Source: GCA-020356105 sp041602815 (lineage in GTDB: Bacteria; Pseudomonadota; Alphaproteobacteria; UBA8366; JADFVY01). From it: DNA of 27,828 nt. The first letter of the stretch is position 1. Every line of letters starts with the position of its first letter. The notes under the pieces were generated by a model. It worked only from the letters and a program-made list of their open reading frames with translations, was not told the DNA's origin and did no database searches. Positions 24,553-27,828 of the stretch are shown here, piece by piece. A program made the translations under genes and the position numbers. The stretch is from positions 1-27,828 of the forward strand of contig JBFIFO010000034.1 of the NCBI GenBank assembly GCA_041602815.1, given 5' to 3'.

Positions 24553-25637
24553 CCGACCAGCCACCGATTATCAGCATCCGCAACGTGACCAAGCGATTCG
24601 GCACGGTGACGGCGGTCGACAACGTCAGCATCGACATCAGGAGGGGTGAATTCTTCGCGCTGCTGGGACCGTCGGGCTGCGGCAAGACCACGTTGCTGCG
24701 CATGCTCGCCGGGTTCGAGACGACGACCGAAGGCACGATCGAGATCGACGGCCAGCCCATGCGCGGCGTGCCGCCGAACCGGCGGCCGGTCAACATGGTC
24801 TTCCAGTCCTACGCGGTGTTCCCGCATATGACGGTGTTCGACAATGTCGCCTACGGTCTGAAGGTTACCGGCGTAGCCAGGACGGAAATCGGCGACCGGG
24901 TCCGGGAGGCGTTGACGCTGGTCCATCTCGAGGATTATGGCCGGCGCAAGCCGGACCAGTTGTCCGGCGGCCAGCGCCAGCGCGTTGCCCTGGCCCGCGC
25001 TCTGGTCAAGAAACCCAAGGTGCTGCTGCTCGATGAGCCGTTGAGCGCGCTGGACGCCAAGCTGCGCGAGGCGATGCGGCTCGAGCTCGTCCACCTGCAG
25101 CACTCGGTCGGTATCACGTTCGTGATCGTCACGCACGACCAGGACGAGGCGCTTTCGATGGCCGACCGCGCCGCCGTGATGGATCATGGCGTGGTCCGGC
25201 AGATCGCAGAGCCCGGGGCCCTTTACGAGCACCCCAACAGCCGTTTCGTCGCCGACTTCATCGGCAAGATCAATCTCCTCCAGGCCCGGGTGGCGGGGCT
25301 CTCCGGCGGCCGGCTTGCGGTCGAAATCGACGGCATGGGCCGGATCGACGTGCCGCATGACGGCAACGCCGCGGGCGAGATCGGCATCGCCGTGCGACCG
25401 GAGAAGACGCTGCTGTCGAAGGAACAGCCGGCCGGCGACCGGATCGGCCTGAAGGGCAAGGTCAGCGACGTTGCCTATTACGGGAACGAAAGCCACATCT
25501 TGCTGGACACCGATACCGGCGTTCAGTTCACGACGACGGTGCAGAACGCCGCGCGACGGACCGACACCAACGTCCTGATCGGCGACGATTTGTGGATATC
25601 CTGGGCGCCGGAGGACACCCTGGTGCTGGCCGAGTAG
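24549..25637 (+). CDS. Polyamine ABC transporter ATPase (PotA/PotG type)
   Basis: 362 aa. Walker A is GPSGCGKTT at 40-48, Q-loop FQSYAVFPHMTV near 85-96, signature LSGGQRQR at 138-145, Walker B VLLLDEPLSALD at 158-169, and H-loop H196. A C-terminal TOBE region (about 240-362) is typical of importer ATPases of the MalK/PotA group and may carry regulatory contacts. The start overlaps the permease 2 stop by 4 bp (ATGA). It drives uptake through the two permeases. The agmatine deiminase gene starts 10 bp after its stop. Confidence 0.95.
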   Translation: MTDQPPIISIRNVTKRFGTVTAVDNVSIDIRRGEFFALLGPSGCGKTTLLRMLAGFETTTEGTIEIDGQPMRGVPPNRRPVNMVFQSYAVFPHMTVFDNVAYGLKVTGVARTEIGDRVREALTLVHLEDYGRRKPDQLSGGQRQRVALARALVKKPKVLLLDEPLSALDAKLREAMRLELVHLQHSVGITFVIVTHDQDEALSMADRAAVMDHGVVRQIAEPGALYEHPNSRFVADFIGKINLLQARVAGLSGGRLAVEIDGMGRIDVPHDGNAAGEIGIAVRPEKTLLSKEQPAGDRIGLKGKVSDVAYYGNESHILLDTDTGVQFTTTVQNAARRTDTNVLIGDDLWISWAPEDTLVLAE

Positions 25638-25647
25638 GGAGACCCGG

Positions 25648-26676
25648 ATGACGACCGTGCCTGCCAGCGAGAACTTCTATATGCCCGCCGAATGGCGGCA
25701 ACATGCCCGTTGCTGGATGGCGTGGCCGTGCCGCGAGGACGTATGGGGCGGCAAGATCGAGGATGCGCGAAAGGCTTACGCGGCGGTGGCGCGGGCAATC
25801 GCGGATTTCGAGCCGGTCACCATGATTGCCAATCCGGGCGACGTTGCCGCGGCGTCCCTGGCCTGTGGGCGCGGGGTCGACATCCTGCCCATGGACATCG
25901 ACGATTCGTGGATGCGCGATGTCGGGCCCACCTATGTCATCGACGGCAAGGGCGGAATCGCTGGCTGTGACTGGCGTTTCAACGCCTGGGGCAAGAAATA
26001 CGAATTCTACAACAACGATGCGCGGGTGGCCGAGCGGCTGCTGGCCCACCAGAACATCCGGCGTCTCGAAGCGCCGTTCGTGCTGGAAGGGGGCGCCGTC
26101 CACACCGACGGGGAGGGCACGCTGCTGACCACCGAATCTGTGCTCCTCAATCCCAACCGCAATCCGGGTATGGACCGCGCCGAAGTCGAGCAGAGCCTGC
26201 GCGACTGGCTGGGCGTCGAAAAGATCATCTGGCTGCCCGCCGGCTATCACGAGGACGAGACCGACGGCCATATCGACAACATCGCCTGCTTTGCCGGTCC
26301 GGGCGTGGTGCTGGCCGCATCCTGCCCCGACTCCGGCGATCCCAATTACGAGACCTTCGCCGCCAATCTCGAGATCCTGCGCTCCAGCACCGATGCAAAG
26401 GGGCGCGCTCTGGAGGTGATCACGCTCGACCAGCCGACCCGCATGGAGGAGGACGGAGAGCGCCTTTCGAGCTCCTACGTCAACTTCTACATCGCCAATG
26501 GCGGAATCGTGATGCCGGCATTCGAGGACCGCCGCGACAATGCCGCCTACAAGTCCGTTGCCCAGGCGTTTCCCGACAGCAAGGTGGTGCAGGTGCCGTC
26601 GACCGATATCATCCGCGGCGGCGGCTGCATCCACTGCATCACCCAGCAGCAGCCCGAGGCGGGGCCGGGATCGTGA
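25648..26676 (+). CDS. aguA: Agmatine deiminase
   Basis: 342 aa, slightly shorter than the roughly 365 aa common for the family. It hydrolyses agmatine to N-carbamoylputrescine and ammonia in the cytoplasm. Hallmarks are the N-terminal MPAEWRQHARCWMAWP, the DDSWMRDVGP segment (D85-P94) binding the guanidino group, the FVLEGGAVHTDGEG segment (144-157), the catalytic H208 in DETDGHIDN, and the catalytic C327 in GGGCIHCITQQQP. All expected active-site residues are present. GGGAGA precedes the ATG. The stop overlaps the next gene, encoding the following enzyme of the pathway, by 4 bp. Confidence 0.96.
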   Translation: MTTVPASENFYMPAEWRQHARCWMAWPCREDVWGGKIEDARKAYAAVARAIADFEPVTMIANPGDVAAASLACGRGVDILPMDIDDSWMRDVGPTYVIDGKGGIAGCDWRFNAWGKKYEFYNNDARVAERLLAHQNIRRLEAPFVLEGGAVHTDGEGTLLTTESVLLNPNRNPGMDRAEVEQSLRDWLGVEKIIWLPAGYHEDETDGHIDNIACFAGPGVVLAASCPDSGDPNYETFAANLEILRSSTDAKGRALEVITLDQPTRMEEDGERLSSSYVNFYIANGGIVMPAFEDRRDNAAYKSVAQAFPDSKVVQVPSTDIIRGGGCIHCITQQQPEAGPGS

Positions 26677-27545
26677 CCGTCGTCACCTTAGCGGCCACGC
26701 AGATGGCCTGCAGCTGGGACATCGAGAACAATCTCGACACGGCCGAGGCGCTGGTCCGCGAAGCCGCCGGCAAGGGCGCCGACATCGTCCTCCTGCAGGA
26801 GCTTTTCGAGACCCCCTATTTCTGCCCCGACCAGAAGCAGGAGCATTTCGCCCTGGCGCGCCCGTTCGGGGGCAATCCCCTGATCGCGCGGTTCGCAGGC
26901 CTTGCGGGCGAGCTCGGGGTCGTGCTGCCGGTCAGCTTCTTCGAGCGCGCCAACAACGCCTACTACAACGCCATCGCCATCGTCGATGCCGACGGATCGG
27001 TCCTGGGCTGCTACCGCAAGAGCCACATTCCGCAGGGGCCGGGATACGAGGAGAAGTTCTACTTCAGTCCCGGCGACACGGGATTCAAGGCATGGCGAAC
27101 CCGGTTCGGCACGATCGGCGTCGGCATCTGCTGGGACCAATGGTTCCCGGAGTGCGCGCGCGCCATGGCCCTGCTCGGGGCCGACATCCTCCTCTACCCA
27201 ACGGCCATCGGCTCCGAGCCGCAGAGCCCGGAGCTGGACAGCCGCGATCACTGGCAGCGTGTCATGCAGGGACATGCGGCGGCCAATATGGTGGCGCTGG
27301 CCGCCGCCAACCGGATCGGCGTCGAGGAGAACGACAGCGCGGCCATGACCTTCTATGGCTCGTCGTTCATCGCCGGGCCGACCGGTGAGAAGCTGGCCGA
27401 GGCGGGCCGCGACGACCAGGCCGTCGTCACGGCGCAGGTCGACCTTGCGGAGATCCGGGCGCTGCGGGCGTCCTGGGGCCTGTTCCGCGACCGCCGGCCG
27501 GAGCTCTACGACCCGCTGCTGACGCTGGACGGGGAAACCCGCTGA
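26673..27545 (+). CDS. aguB: N-carbamoylputrescine amidase
   Basis: 290 aa of the nitrilase (carbon-nitrogen hydrolase) superfamily. The catalytic triad is visible: E43 in LLQELFETPYF, K116 in CYRKSHIP, and C153 in GICWDQWFPE. The LFETPYFC and RKSHIPQGPGYEEKFYF segments are typical of the plant and bacterial N-carbamoylputrescine amidases. The enzyme releases putrescine, CO2 and ammonia. The GTG start at 26673 overlaps the aguA stop (GTGA), so the two enzymes are translationally coupled. It is the last gene of the operon. Confidence 0.96.
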   Translation: MTVVTLAATQMACSWDIENNLDTAEALVREAAGKGADIVLLQELFETPYFCPDQKQEHFALARPFGGNPLIARFAGLAGELGVVLPVSFFERANNAYYNAIAIVDADGSVLGCYRKSHIPQGPGYEEKFYFSPGDTGFKAWRTRFGTIGVGICWDQWFPECARAMALLGADILLYPTAIGSEPQSPELDSRDHWQRVMQGHAAANMVALAAANRIGVEENDSAAMTFYGSSFIAGPTGEKLAEAGRDDQAVVTAQVDLAEIRALRASWGLFRDRRPELYDPLLTLDGETR

Positions 27546-27569
27546 CGGGGCCGCGGCCGAACCCTGTGC

Positions 27570-27592
27570 GGTGACGGCGTTACGGCGTCACC
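27570..27592. terminator. Possible shared terminator between convergent genes
   Basis: GGTGACG (27570-27576) and CGTCACC (27586-27592) pair, with two further inner pairs after one mismatch. The hairpin lies 25 bp after the aguB stop and spans the stop codon of the opposing kinase gene. No U-tract is seen on either side, so activity is uncertain. Confidence 0.3.
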
Positions 27593-27828
27593 AGGATGGC
27601 GCGGAAGTCGTTGACGTTGGTCAGGGTCGGGCCGGTCACCACGAGGTCGCCGAGCGCGCTGAAGAAGCCGTAGCCGTCGTTGTCGGCGAGCATGGCCCGC
27701 GCGTCGAGCCCCAGGGCGGCGGCGCGCGCCAGGCTGTCCGGGGCGATCCGGGCGCCGGCGTTGTCCTCGCTGCCGTCGACGCCGTCGGTGTCGCAGGCGA
27801 GCGCATGGATCCCCGCCGCGCCGTCGAG
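27580..27828 (-). CDS. Glycerate 2-kinase, C-terminal part (MOFRL family)
   Basis: The minus-strand frame enters from the right window edge and ends at TAA (27582-27580), giving the last 82 residues. They contain ALACDTDGVDGSEDNAGA, ADNDGYGFFSALGDLVVTGP and TLTNVNDFRAILV, the unmistakable C-terminal MOFRL pattern of type-2 glycerate kinases and related hydroxypyruvate reductase (TtuD)-annotated proteins. The enzyme phosphorylates D-glycerate to 2-phosphoglycerate in glyoxylate, serine or tartrate metabolism. The N-terminal part is outside the window. It is convergent with the polyamine operon and has no evident functional link to it. Confidence 0.93.
   Translation of the reverse strand, partial: LDGAAGIHALACDTDGVDGSEDNAGARIAPDSLARAAALGLDARAMLADNDGYGFFSALGDLVVTGPTLTNVNDFRAILVTP

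Noticed and set aside
23380..24564. Antisense open frame opposite the permease genes
   Set aside because: Composition dominated by His, Asp, Gly and Arg; no motifs, and the sense strand has both permeases.
1..27828. CRISPR arrays, tRNA/rRNA genes, insertion sequences, phage or integrase genes
   Set aside because: No regularly spaced repeats, cloverleaf-like conserved arms, transposase motifs or flanking direct repeats were seen by eye.

Overview
The window looks like chromosomal DNA from a high-GC Gram-negative bacterium, most likely an alphaproteobacterium of the Rhodospirillales or Rhizobiales type. This is inferred from the strong G/C bias at third codon positions, a Tat-exported polyamine-binding protein, periplasmic export signals, and the linked polyamine importer, agmatine deiminase and N-carbamoylputrescine amidase genes. 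I see no rRNA, tRNA, CRISPR array, insertion sequence or phage gene.

Layout. (1) 1-559: mostly non-coding, with one doubtful small secreted peptide and a TTAA-N7-TTAA box. (2) 560-2936, plus strand: an iron-type alcohol dehydrogenase followed 4 bp later by an MFS transporter. (3) 2937-3171: a regulatory gap with a sigma70-like promoter and three ATTAAC motifs in helical phase. (4) 3172-11914, plus strand: three exported proteins of unknown role. These are a 179-aa protein, a 742-aa transglutaminase-fold protein whose catalytic Cys position is Ala, and a 1977-aa mosaic of Ig-like, PPC-like, discoidin-like and two von Willebrand A domains. (5) 11941-15429, minus strand, read right to left: a NarL-type response regulator, a GntR/FCD regulator with an extra HTH segment, a UGT-like glycosyltransferase and a cupin. 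(6) 15430-15753: a divergent control region with two inverted-repeat elements. (7) 15754-20086, plus strand: a MacB/LolD-type ABC ATPase, an FtsX-type permease and an HlyD-type adaptor, together a probable tripartite export system. (8) 20217-27545, plus strand: a polyamine/agmatine operon with a periplasmic binding protein, a class III aminotransferase, two permeases, an ATPase, AguA and AguB, with short gaps or 4-bp overlaps. (9) 27580-27828, minus strand: the C-terminal end of a glycerate 2-kinase (MOFRL family), convergent with the operon.

How the genes may work together. Region 8 reads as a complete route: import a polyamine (possibly agmatine), deiminate it to N-carbamoylputrescine, and hydrolyse that to putrescine, with the aminotransferase acting on putrescine or a related amine. 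Region 7 exports an unknown substrate or acts on the envelope, and may be controlled from the shared divergent region. Region 5 looks like a small-molecule glycosylation pair (glycosyltransferase and cupin) downstream of its own GntR regulator.

The least explained part is region 4. It looks like a co-transcribed secreted or cell-surface system built around protein-protein or protein-glycan binding rather than catalysis, and it is the best candidate here for an undescribed system.
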